From: an uncultured Paraprevotella sp.
Lineage (GTDB): Bacteria; Bacteroidota; Bacteroidia; Bacteroidales; Bacteroidaceae
Length of the DNA stretch: 6,320 nt
Reading direction: 5' to 3'
Assembly: GCA_900770805.1 (NCBI GenBank)
Contig: CAAGLP010000181.1
Coordinates: forward strand, 1-6,320
Part shown: positions 1-5,859 of the stretch, piece after piece
Numbering within the stretch: position 1 is the first letter of the stretch
How the letters are laid out: every line of letters begins with the position of its first letter
Made by a program: the position numbers and the translations under genes
Notes under the pieces: generated by a model
The model's input: only the letters and a program-made list of their open reading frames with translations
Told to the model about the DNA's origin: nothing
Database searches by the model: none

Positions 1-61
1 CATCAATTCACCCAACACACCACACATGTCGTCAGTCGTCAGTTCGTTTTTGCGCCTTATC

Positions 62-93
62 CTTGGTTTTTCGCTCGCTTATTCGTATTTTTG
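62..93 (+). promoter_or_regulatory. Predicted Bacteroidetes-type promoter of the GH95 gene
   Basis: TATTTTTG at 86-93 matches the -7 consensus TAnnTTTG exactly. CTTG at 62-65 lies 20 bases upstream and is a three-of-four match to the -33 element TTTG. Transcription would start near position 100, leaving a leader of about 40 bases before the ATG at 141. No Shine-Dalgarno sequence is evident before that ATG, which is normal in Bacteroidetes. The match is by eye and the start site is inferred. Confidence 0.6.
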
Positions 94-140
94 CGCAACG
101 GATTATCGTTTTTGAGATAACACATAAATAGACCGAGTTT

Positions 141-2645
141 ATGAAAAAGATAAATATACTTCTCCTGTTGGGAATGGTCTCCTTGTCTGTTTCTTGTTAT
201 GCCAATGTAACGGATAAGAAGAACCAGCGCGTGTGGTCCAATATGCCTGCATATACACAGGTGTTTGAGAATCAGAATGAACTGGGGTTGACCTCGGATG
301 TCTATGATGGCATTTGGGAGGGGGAAGTTGCACATCTGCTTCCTCGTGTTGCAAATCCTTCTCCACAAATAAAATATTGGTTTGAGGGCGAGGGGAATAA
401 CTATCTCAACGAAGAGACTGACAGGCTGACTCGTGGGAAATATCCCAATCCTGTGCGTCTTTGGGAAAGCGAGCCTTACCCCATAGGTAATGGACGTATT
501 GCGGCATCCGTGTTTCACGGAAGTGGCAGGGACAGATATGCTCTGAATGAGGTGTCGTTCTGGTCGGGAGGACTGAATGCCGGTACCATCAACGAGAAGG
601 GTGACAAAAGTTTCAATAGCGAACACGCTCCCAGGGCAACGGATGATCAGTTTGGAGGATATCAGCCTGTGGGAGACTTGATTTTCGATTTCGGTGTTCC
701 TGTTGCTGAAACGACTTTCCGTCGAGAGATACGTTTGGACGAAGGGTGTGTGGCGGCTCGCGGCCAGCGCAAAGGAAACATCGTGGAGAGCAAGGCTTTC
801 TGCAGCTATGCCGATCAGGTGATGGTATTGAACTATAAGGCAGAGTCGGCCTCGGGGGTGAGCGGCAAGATTCTTTTTGCTATCCAACGAGAGAGCGACC
901 GCATTTTCGTGGAAGGAAATACGATTCGTTTGGAGTGCCCCATAGCGAATGGCATGAAGTGTGTTGCACAAGCAACGGTAAGTCATCACGGGGGAACACT
1001 GGTAGCGAAAGAAAAGCATTTGTCGTTGGAAGGAGCCGAGGCATGCACCATTATCTTGGCTATTGAGACGAATTATGAAATGGATTTCCAAAAAGGTTTC
1101 CGTGGCGATTCTCCAGAAAGCAGGATTGCCCAACGAATGGACAAGGTGAAAGAACTTTCGTTTGCAGAACTTCAGGCACGTCATTTGGCCGATTATGAGA
1201 GATTGTACAAGCGTCAGCGTGTTTCACTGGGAGCATCAGAGCCTTTGCAGGAGGAGATGCCTACGTTCAAGCGTCTGGAAGCCTATCGCCAGCATCCCAA
1301 TGACCCGGGATTGGAGGAAACGATATTCAACTTCGGACGCTATCTCATGATAAACACTTCCCGTCCGGGTGCTCTTCCTGCCGGCTTGCAGGGCATTTGG
1401 AATGGTATGGTCACCGCTCCCTGGGGAAACGATTATCATAGCAACATCAATTTCCAGATGGTTTATTGGCTTCCCGAAACGGGCAATCTCAGCGAATGCC
1501 ATCTGGCAATGCTGGATTATCTGGATGCGATGCGTGAGCCTTTCCGACAAAACACAAGGGAATACCTGGAAGCCATTGGCGAAGATGCCGAGAAGGTGAA
1601 GGATGGTTGGGTGGTTTACACTTCGCACAATCCATTCGGTGCTGGAGGATGGCAGGTCAATCTTCCGGGGGCGGCATGGTATGGTCTGCACTTGTGGGAA
1701 CATTTTGCCTTTACCAATGATACGGCCTATTTGCGTCGTCAGGCCTACCCTATCATGAAGGAGCTGTGCCATTACTGGGAAGCGCATCTGAAGGCATTGG
1801 GCAAGGGTGGAGCCGGTTTTCAATCGAACTATCAGCCTGTGGATGTGACCCGACATCCAGAGTTGGCACACATCGAAGAAGGCACCTTGGTGGTTCCCAA
1901 CGGTTGGTCGCCGGAGCACGGTCCCCGTGGTGAGGATGGAGTGGCGCACGACCAACAGATCGTAAGCGAACTGTTCGACAATACCATCCAAGCATCGGAA
2001 ATCCTGAATGTCGACAAGGAATGGAGTGCACGCCTGAAAGATATCCGTCAACGGATGCTTCCTTCGCAAATTGGGCAGAAAGGAAATCTGATGGAATGGA
2101 TGATAGACCGCGAACCAGAGACCGACCATCGCCATACGTCGCATCTGTTTGCCGTCTTCCCTGGTAAGGGAATCAGTTTGAAGCGCACACCTGAGTTGGC
2201 CGAGGCAGCACGGAAATCCTTGTCATTCAGGAAGACTACAGGAGACAGCCGACGCTCGTGGGCATGGACCTGGAGAAGCCTTTTGTGGGCACGTCTTCAC
2301 GAAGGGGAGTTGGCGCACGACATGATTGAAGGACTGATAACGCACAATATGCTCGACAATCTCTTTGCCAGTCATCGCATACCCTTACAGATTGATGGCA
2401 ACTATGGTATAACGGCTGCCATGCTCGAAATGCTGGTTCAGTCGCACGAAGGTGTCATCGAACTTCTTCCGGCTCCCACTGATGCCTGGAAGGAAGGCTC
2501 GGCACACGGATTGAAGGCTCGTGGAAACGTGGAAATAGATATGCGCTGGAAGAACGGAAAAGTAACCAAATGGAAGCTTCGTTCTCCATATCGCCAACAT
2601 GTGAAAGTTTTGGTGAATGGCAAAACGCATGAAGTCAAGTTGTAA
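141..2645 (+). CDS. Exported GH95 family alpha-L-fucosidase
   Basis: This is a GH95 glycoside hydrolase that inverts and releases terminal alpha-L-fucose (some members prefer alpha-L-galactose) from glycans. It has 834 residues. The N-terminus (about residues 1-21) is an export signal. Cys19 in LSVSCYAN could make it a lipoprotein, but the lipobox is imperfect, and cleavage after Ala21 is also possible. After a roughly 85-residue lead-in comes the N-terminal beta domain, opening with PIGNGRIAASVF near residue 115 and the LNEVSFWSGG motif. The (alpha/alpha)6 catalytic domain carries LQGIWNG, then Asn435 and Asn437 (NIN), SPE with Glu592, HRHTSHL and QIDGNYG with Asp752. By analogy with Bifidobacterium AfcA, Glu592 is the general acid and Asp752 with Asn437 activates water. 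His433, two residues before the first Asn, is the residue I recall in fucose-preferring rather than galactose-preferring members. The usual MNYWPAE loop reads MVYWLPE here. No SusC/SusD partner is visible. The family call is firm; the exact substrate is inferred. Confidence 0.93.
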   Translation: MKKINILLLLGMVSLSVSCYANVTDKKNQRVWSNMPAYTQVFENQNELGLTSDVYDGIWEGEVAHLLPRVANPSPQIKYWFEGEGNNYLNEETDRLTRGKYPNPVRLWESEPYPIGNGRIAASVFHGSGRDRYALNEVSFWSGGLNAGTINEKGDKSFNSEHAPRATDDQFGGYQPVGDLIFDFGVPVAETTFRREIRLDEGCVAARGQRKGNIVESKAFCSYADQVMVLNYKAESASGVSGKILFAIQRESDRIFVEGNTIRLECPIANGMKCVAQATVSHHGGTLVAKEKHLSLEGAEACTIILAIETNYEMDFQKGFRGDSPESRIAQRMDKVKELSFAELQARHLADYERLYKRQRVSLGASEPLQEEMPTFKRLEAYRQHPNDPGLEETIFNFGRYLMINTSRPGALPAGLQGIWNGMVTAPWGNDYHSNINFQMVYWLPETGNLSECHLAMLDYLDAMREPFRQNTREYLEAIGEDAEKVKDGWVVYTSHNPFGAGGWQVNLPGAAWYGLHLWEHFAFTNDTAYLRRQAYPIMKELCHYWEAHLKALGKGGAGFQSNYQPVDVTRHPELAHIEEGTLVVPNGWSPEHGPRGEDGVAHDQQIVSELFDNTIQASEILNVDKEWSARLKDIRQRMLPSQIGQKGNLMEWMIDREPETDHRHTSHLFAVFPGKGISLKRTPELAEAARKSLSFRKTTGDSRRSWAWTWRSLLWARLHEGELAHDMIEGLITHNMLDNLFASHRIPLQIDGNYGITAAMLEMLVQSHEGVIELLPAPTDAWKEGSAHGLKARGNVEIDMRWKNGKVTKWKLRSPYRQHVKVLVNGKTHEVKL

Positions 2646-2670
2646 TTAGGCCTCCTTTACAAAAAGAAGA

Positions 2671-2709
2671 TTTTCCTAAAGGTGTAGCAACTGCTATCCT
2701 TTAGGAAAA
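2671..2709. terminator. Bidirectional terminator hairpin between convergent genes
   Basis: A perfect 12-base inverted repeat (2671-2682 with 2698-2709, TTTTCCTAAAGG and its complement) encloses 15 bases. TAGC and GCTA within those 15 bases can pair to extend the stem around an AACT loop. It lies 25 bases after the fucosidase stop and 30 bases beyond the thioesterase stop, so it can serve both convergent transcripts. Because the outer arms are T-rich and A-rich, the stem is symmetrical. On the minus strand the stem is followed by a T-rich stretch (TCTTCTTTTTG), so the case is better for ending the minus-strand operon. Confidence 0.75.
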
Positions 2710-2739
2710 CCTATCAATAATTTCCGTCTTCCGTTTCTC

Positions 2740-3174
2740 TTAGAACTCCCTACCCTCGAACTCGGCCATCTTCTGGCGTACATCGTCGGGCATGAGGATG
2801 GTGCAACCCTGGGCGCGGTCGTAGCACACCATGATGGTGCGACATTCGCACTTCACCTCGCGAGTGCGGGCATTGACGGCACGCTGAAGCAGGGTGAAAC
2901 TCTTGCGACCTATCTTCTCCATGGTGGTCTGTATGACTATCTCGTCGGGGTAGTATATCGGTGCTATGAAGTTGGCATTGATATTTGCCACCACAATGGT
3001 GATGCGCTGAAAGATGTCCTCGCCAGCCACATCAATGAAATAGCGGGTCTTGCACATGTCGTAGAGCGAGAAGTAGACATTGTTGTTCACATGTCCGAAC
3101 TGATCAACGTCCGACCATCGCAACTGAGCCGGCAACTCGTGGTGAAAGAGTGTTTCTTCTGACTTTTCCTGCAT
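2740..3174 (-). CDS. Hotdog-fold acyl-CoA thioesterase (4HBT superfamily)
   Basis: This 144-residue cytoplasmic protein is the usual length for a single-domain hotdog thioesterase that hydrolyses acyl-CoA thioesters. The diagnostic stretch is RWSDVDQFGHVNNNVYF at residues 19-35. Asp24 matches the catalytic aspartate, and the GHVNN turn matches the FadM/4-hydroxybenzoyl-CoA thioesterase type. The later segment ITIVVANINANFIAPIYYPDEI fits the central helix-to-strand part of the fold. The ATG at 3174 is preceded by AGAAGGA only one base away, an unusually tight ribosome-binding spacing for a lineage that rarely uses such sites. It is last in the operon, 45 bases after the rhodanese gene. The substrate cannot be read from the sequence; housekeeping acyl-CoA turnover is the likeliest role, by family analogy. 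Confidence 0.88.
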   Translation of the reverse strand: MQEKSEETLFHHELPAQLRWSDVDQFGHVNNNVYFSLYDMCKTRYFIDVAGEDIFQRITIVVANINANFIAPIYYPDEIVIQTTMEKIGRKSFTLLQRAVNARTREVKCECRTIMVCYDRAQGCTILMPDDVRQKMAEFEGREF

Positions 3175-3219
3175 ATCCTTCTACAATCCTGCCTATCCAA
3201 TCATCCAGAGACAGGCCTG

Positions 3220-3621
3220 TTACTCTTGTGAATTATAATTCTCTTTCCAGGCATTGTAGCCACCTTGCAGGTCAACGACCTTCAGGCCGCGTTCGGTCAT
3301 GAGGTTGGAAGCTTTCTGGCTACGGCGACCACTACGGCAATATATATAATATGTGTGCTCGGAGCTGAGAGAGTCTATACCGGCAAGGAAAGCCTCCTCG
3401 TCCATAACATTGAGCAAGCGTGCGCCTTCGATATGTCCCTCGTTGTACTCCTCGGGAGTGCGTACATCCAGCAGACAGGCCGTGGTGTCGGATTCCAAAG
3501 TCTGTGCATACTGCTCTACAGGCAGAACCATAGGAAACTGCTCTGTCTGCGTTTGGGAAGTGCATGAGCAGAAGATACAAAAGAGGGCCAGAGCGCTGGC
3601 GGTGTGAAATAGTTTCTTCAT
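3220..3621 (-). CDS. Exported single-domain rhodanese-like protein, probable lipoprotein
   Basis: The protein has 133 residues. Residues 1-20 form a signal sequence ending in FCSC; Cys20 followed by a Ser/Thr/Gln-rich stretch suggests lipid anchoring, though the lipobox is not canonical. The rest is one rhodanese domain with LLDVRTPEEYNEGHIEGA at about residues 50-67, the active-site loop YCRSGRRS with Cys95, and the C-terminal motif VVDLQGGYNAWKE. Rhodaneses carry a persulfide on the loop cysteine and transfer sulfane sulfur. In a periplasmic or surface setting the partner is unknown, and redox or thiol chemistry is a reasonable guess. I chose the ATG at 3621 because it gives the signal peptide; an open frame continues upstream to 3876 but only overlaps the transporter gene. 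It follows the transporter stop by 14 bases, so the two are co-transcribed. No Shine-Dalgarno site is seen. Confidence 0.9.
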   Translation of the reverse strand: MKKLFHTASALALFCIFCSCTSQTQTEQFPMVLPVEQYAQTLESDTTACLLDVRTPEEYNEGHIEGARLLNVMDEEAFLAGIDSLSSEHTYYIYCRSGRRSQKASNLMTERGLKVVDLQGGYNAWKENYNSQE

Positions 3622-3635
3622 ATTGTGTGAGAATA

Positions 3636-4601
3636 TCAGTTTTTCTGTTTGTTGATAATGTATATACCTGCGGTGGCAAGCACGGCCGCCACAACATATT
3701 TCCAATAGAAGGGTTCGCCAAGGCACATGCACGAGGTGATGGCTCCCACCACAGGGATGAGTGAGTTGAAGATGGCCACCTTGCCCACGGGATTGCAACT
3801 GATAAGCTTGTTGTACAGGGCAAAGCCAAGAGCGGAAATGCCTATGAGGAGCAGCAGTATCACCAATCCCCACCAAGTTATCTGTGGCAATGTGGCACCC
3901 AAAAGCAGAGAGGGAACGAGCAGGAGTATGCCACCCAGGGCAAGGCTATAACCAGTACCGACGAAGACATCCACACGCTTTACCAGGCTTCGCGTTAGCA
4001 GGCTTGCTATGGCCGAACAGAGTGCATTCACTATTATCATGCCATCGCCCAGCAGAGTGAATCTGCCACTCTCGGCTCCTCCCAGATTCAGGGCAAGGAT
4101 ACCGGCAAAGCCAACGAGGCAACCCGTGAGTTTGCCAGTGGTGAGACGGTCACTCTTGAAGAACATGCATGCCATGATGACAAGCAGAAAGACGCTCAGA
4201 GAATTGAGTATGGCGGCACGGGCACCGGGGCTGAAGGACAGACCGATGTAGAAAGATGCATAGTGAAACGTGGTGTTCATCAGGGCAAAGAGGAGCATAA
4301 AGCCCCAGTCGCTACCCTTTCGCATGGCAAAGGGACGGTTCATACTCTTGGCCATGGCAAGGATGATGAGTCCCGACATGGTGAAGCGCACACCGGCAAA
4401 CAAAATCTTGTTGCCCGTCATCTCCGGTGTGATGGCAAACTCGTCAAAGCCCAGTTTTATCAACGGATAGGCCCATCCCCACACCACGGCTGCCGTGAGG
4501 GCAAAGCAAGCCACCCACACGGGACGCTGGAAAAGGGGCAAGGATGGAGTTGGTTTCTCTGCTTTCTCCACTCCATCGCTATATGATATTTTGCTCGGCA
4601 T
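3636..4601 (-). CDS. EamA-family (DMT superfamily) transporter
   Basis: The protein is a 321-residue inner-membrane carrier of the drug/metabolite transporter superfamily. After a polar N-terminal tail of about 25 residues it has about ten hydrophobic segments in two EamA repeats, roughly residues 28-172 and 182-318. Family-like features are WGWAYPLIKLG in the first helix, GVRFTMSGLIIL, and NPVGKVAIFNSLIPVVGAI near residue 270 followed by LGEPFYW. Such proteins export or exchange small metabolites; the substrate cannot be predicted here. I prefer the ATG at 4601, preceded by the purine-rich AAAAGAGA. A TTG 39 bases further upstream would lie before the predicted transcription start. It is the first gene of the minus-strand operon. 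The family call is firm. Confidence 0.92.
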   Translation of the reverse strand: MPSKISYSDGVEKAEKPTPSLPLFQRPVWVACFALTAAVVWGWAYPLIKLGFDEFAITPEMTGNKILFAGVRFTMSGLIILAMAKSMNRPFAMRKGSDWGFMLLFALMNTTFHYASFYIGLSFSPGARAAILNSLSVFLLVIMACMFFKSDRLTTGKLTGCLVGFAGILALNLGGAESGRFTLLGDGMIIVNALCSAIASLLTRSLVKRVDVFVGTGYSLALGGILLLVPSLLLGATLPQITWWGLVILLLLIGISALGFALYNKLISCNPVGKVAIFNSLIPVVGAITSCMCLGEPFYWKYVVAAVLATAGIYIINKQKN

Positions 4602-4627
4602 TCTCTTTTGATATTCAAATATACGCA

Positions 4628-4658
4628 CAAAGGTAATCAAATTTCATTAAACTATAAA
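4628..4658 (-). promoter_or_regulatory. Predicted promoter of the EamA-rhodanese-thioesterase operon
   Basis: Read on the minus strand, TACCTTTG (4635-4628) is an exact match to TAnnTTTG, and TTTA (4658-4655) lies 19 bases upstream as a three-of-four match to TTTG. Transcription should begin near 4621, about 20 bases before the ATG at 4601. This supports that ATG over the upstream TTG at 4640. Confidence 0.65.
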
Positions 4659-4694
4659 CCTGTACGCAACTGAATCTTTGTCCAAGCATCCTTT

Positions 4695-4714
4695 TTGGCT
4701 TATCTTGAAGCCAA
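4695..4714 (-). terminator. Small hairpin, possible terminator of the 4833-5609 gene
   Basis: A perfect 7-base stem (4695-4701 with 4708-4714, TTGGCTT and its complement) encloses a 6-base loop. Read on the minus strand it follows the larger hairpin at 4715-4762 without a gap. The minus-strand sequence after it is A-rich and lacks a U-tract, so it is not a textbook intrinsic terminator. A processing signal or another RNA role is possible. Confidence 0.35.
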
Positions 4715-4762
4715 TGCAGTACTCTCATAAGAAAACTTCAGTCCTTCCACGAGAGTACTGCA
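4715..4762. repeat. Perfect 12-base inverted repeat
   Basis: TGCAGTACTCTC at 4715-4726 is exactly complementary to GAGAGTACTGCA at 4751-4762, with a 24-base loop. It starts 71 bases beyond the stop of the minus-strand gene ending at 4833. It may be a 3' end stem of that transcript, or a two-fold DNA site upstream of the operon promoter. No U-tract follows on either strand. Confidence 0.6.
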
Positions 4763-4792
4763 GTTTCCTCACGAGAAAACTGGTTCGTTGTC
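4727..4792. repeat. Degenerate 22-base tandem repeat, three units
   Basis: Units start at 4727, 4749 and 4771. Their cores are ATAAGAAAACTT, ACGAGAGTACTG and ACGAGAAAACTG. Neighbouring units agree at about 12-13 of 22 positions by eye, well above the chance value of about 5-6. The period is about two helical turns. The right arm of the 12-base inverted repeat falls in the middle unit. Confidence 0.4.
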
Positions 4793-4832
4793 GAGGTATC
4801 TGTCTTTTCCGTCTTGAGAGAGCCTCGAGGTA

Positions 4833-5609
4833 TTAACGCATCCAACCCTCTACGGCATATATCTTTTCAGCGAGTTTCCTTTCATCACCATTAGTGCCCT
4901 TGAACCAAACCTCAATCCTGGCGGCATAGTTTCCCCCCCAATCTCCTTCGTAGATAGTAAACTTTTTGCCCCTCACATGACATGAGAAACGAGTGCTTCC
5001 TGGTATTTGCTGGCTTGATGATTTTTTGATTCTCTTCTCAGACAAAGGCAGATTTGTCGTAGCCTCATAGCATCGGAGGTATATCGTGCCTTCCGGAAGC
5101 ATGGGATAGAAGAACGAATATTCATAGTTGCCCCCTTGAATGCCATTACGAATTTGCAAGTAAGTGGTAGTGTCTGTCTGGCAAACATACTTCTCCACTT
5201 CATCATCATAGACATCAGGAGTGTTATGGCTTTTCAGAGGAGTGTGATATTCCAAACCCTCAGGGATAGGATACTGTTCTGCAAAACCTGTTGGAGCAGA
5301 TGCGAGGAACAATCCAAGAAAGCCGAATGCCAATATCATATAAAATGCAACACCTGAAGCGATGGCAAACTGGGTGTTCTTGCCTCTAAATTTGAGGGCT
5401 ACAATGGCAATTATGAATATTAGGAATATCAGCAGATATGTATTTAGGTAGAAGTCCGTCTTTGCAGGATTATCGTCCATATTACAGCATATTTCCTTGA
5501 AAACATACAACGATATAATAGGCAAGAGAAACCATACATACGATAGACAATACGCACCTTTTTGAGCAATAGTCAATAATGTTCTAACACAGGTCTTGAT
5601 AAAAGCCAT
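4833..5609 (-). CDS. Three-helix membrane protein with an extracytoplasmic domain, unknown function
   Basis: The protein has 258 residues. Hydrophobic segments at about 19-37, 57-71 and 81-105 are membrane helices. Residues about 107-258 form one soluble domain, probably outside the cytoplasm. It contains LQIRNGIQGGNYEYSFFYP, a beta-rich stretch IYLRCYEATTNLPLSEKRI, and the C-terminal signature FTIYEGDWGGNYAARIEVWF ending in EGWMR. I recognise this C-terminal pattern as recurring in uncharacterised Bacteroidales proteins, but I know of no assigned function. Base composition is clearly more AT-rich than the transporter gene beside it. It appears to be a single-gene unit: it has its own strong promoter, and structured sequence follows its stop. 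The ATG at 5609 sits about 22 bases after the predicted transcription start. No catalytic motif is apparent; a sensory, binding or envelope role is only a guess. Confidence 0.8.
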   Translation of the reverse strand: MAFIKTCVRTLLTIAQKGAYCLSYVWFLLPIISLYVFKEICCNMDDNPAKTDFYLNTYLLIFLIFIIAIVALKFRGKNTQFAIASGVAFYMILAFGFLGLFLASAPTGFAEQYPIPEGLEYHTPLKSHNTPDVYDDEVEKYVCQTDTTTYLQIRNGIQGGNYEYSFFYPMLPEGTIYLRCYEATTNLPLSEKRIKKSSSQQIPGSTRFSCHVRGKKFTIYEGDWGGNYAARIEVWFKGTNGDERKLAEKIYAVEGWMR

Positions 5610-5638
5610 AAGGATATATCTTTAAGGGTTGGTTGATG

Positions 5639-5670
5639 CAAATGTAATCAATATATGAAAGAACACCAAA
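5639..5670 (-). promoter_or_regulatory. Consensus Bacteroidetes promoter of the 4833-5609 gene
   Basis: On the minus strand, TTTG (5670-5667), a 20-base spacer and TACATTTG (5646-5639) match the TTTG-N19-21-TAnnTTTG consensus at every specified base. The predicted start is near 5632, about 22 bases before the ATG. It is the best promoter match in the window and suggests active constitutive transcription unless a regulator intervenes. Confidence 0.75.
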
Positions 5671-5732
5671 AGCAGACAGGGCATTTAACGGAGATTAACG
5701 AGGATATGGATGCTAAGCTACACCGTATATAG
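5655..5732 (+). other. Short open frame of 25 codons, doubtful gene
   Basis: ATG at 5655 opens a 25-residue frame, MKEHQKQTGHLTEINEDMDA followed by KLHRI, ending in TAG. It is highly charged and reads like the start of a soluble protein. The frame has further stops soon after the TAG, so it could be the decayed 5' end of a lost gene. It overlaps the -33 element of the minus-strand promoter, and no promoter or ribosome site of its own is visible. Chance occurrence is quite possible. Confidence 0.2.
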
Positions 5733-5808
5733 AGTGAATACCAAAGGAAATAGCGTTTGGGAAGTCAGATATATATGCCCATATGGAGGAAAAGTTAAAG
5801 TAATGTTG

Positions 5809-5816
5809 TATTTTTG
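5809..5816 (+). promoter_or_regulatory. -7 element upstream of the truncated plus-strand gene
   Basis: TATTTTTG matches TAnnTTTG exactly, about 44 bases before the ATG at 5860. No TTTG-like -33 element is found at 19-21 bases upstream, where the sequence is purine-rich (GGAGGAAAAG). The promoter may therefore be weak or activator-dependent. The predicted start is near 5823. Confidence 0.45.
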
Positions 5817-5859
5817 TAGACAGGAAAGAGATATGATATATCAACATAAATAGGATCAC

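Larger units (their letters stand above)
4641..4832. other. Gene-free spacer with structured and repeated sequence
   Basis: No credible gene was found in this stretch. It separates the stop of the unknown membrane protein (4833) from the operon promoter. It contains two adjacent inverted repeats (4695-4714 and 4715-4762), a degenerate 22-base repeat (4727-4792), and a 9-base direct repeat TCGAGGTAT at 4791-4799 and 4825-4833, the second copy reaching the stop codon. On the minus strand it is the 3' untranslated region of the upstream gene and the 5' flank of the operon. Confidence 0.6.
5610..5859. promoter_or_regulatory. Divergent intergenic region with two promoters
   Basis: This 250-base AT-rich stretch separates the divergent genes at 5609 (-) and 5860 (+). 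It holds a full promoter on the minus strand and a -7 match on the plus strand. It also has a 25-codon open frame at 5655-5732 of doubtful significance and a GATAT-GAT-ATATC inverted repeat just upstream of the plus-strand gene. No tRNA or other stable RNA gene was recognised. Confidence 0.55.

Noticed and set aside
57..1184. 375-codon open frame on the minus strand, antisense to the fucosidase
   Set aside because: It lies opposite a well-supported GH95 gene, has no recognisable domain, and its translation looks like antisense noise.
1236..2144. 302-codon open frame on the minus strand within the fucosidase
   Set aside because: It is fully antisense to the conserved catalytic domain, with no family motifs and no promoter or start context.
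3622..3876. Upstream extension of the rhodanese frame to 218 residues
   Set aside because: The extra 85 residues overlap the transporter gene in another frame and would bury the signal peptide that starts at 3621.
4009..4586. Plus-strand open frames opposite the transporter
   Set aside because: They are low-complexity antisense translations of a hydrophobic gene with no independent support.
4602..4640. TTG start giving a 334-residue transporter
   Set aside because: The TTG lies upstream of the predicted transcription start near 4621, while the ATG at 4601 has a purine-rich leader and gives a normal family length.
4727..4792. CRISPR array
   Set aside because: The 22-base units are contiguous and degenerate, without unique spacers between identical repeats, and no cas gene is present.
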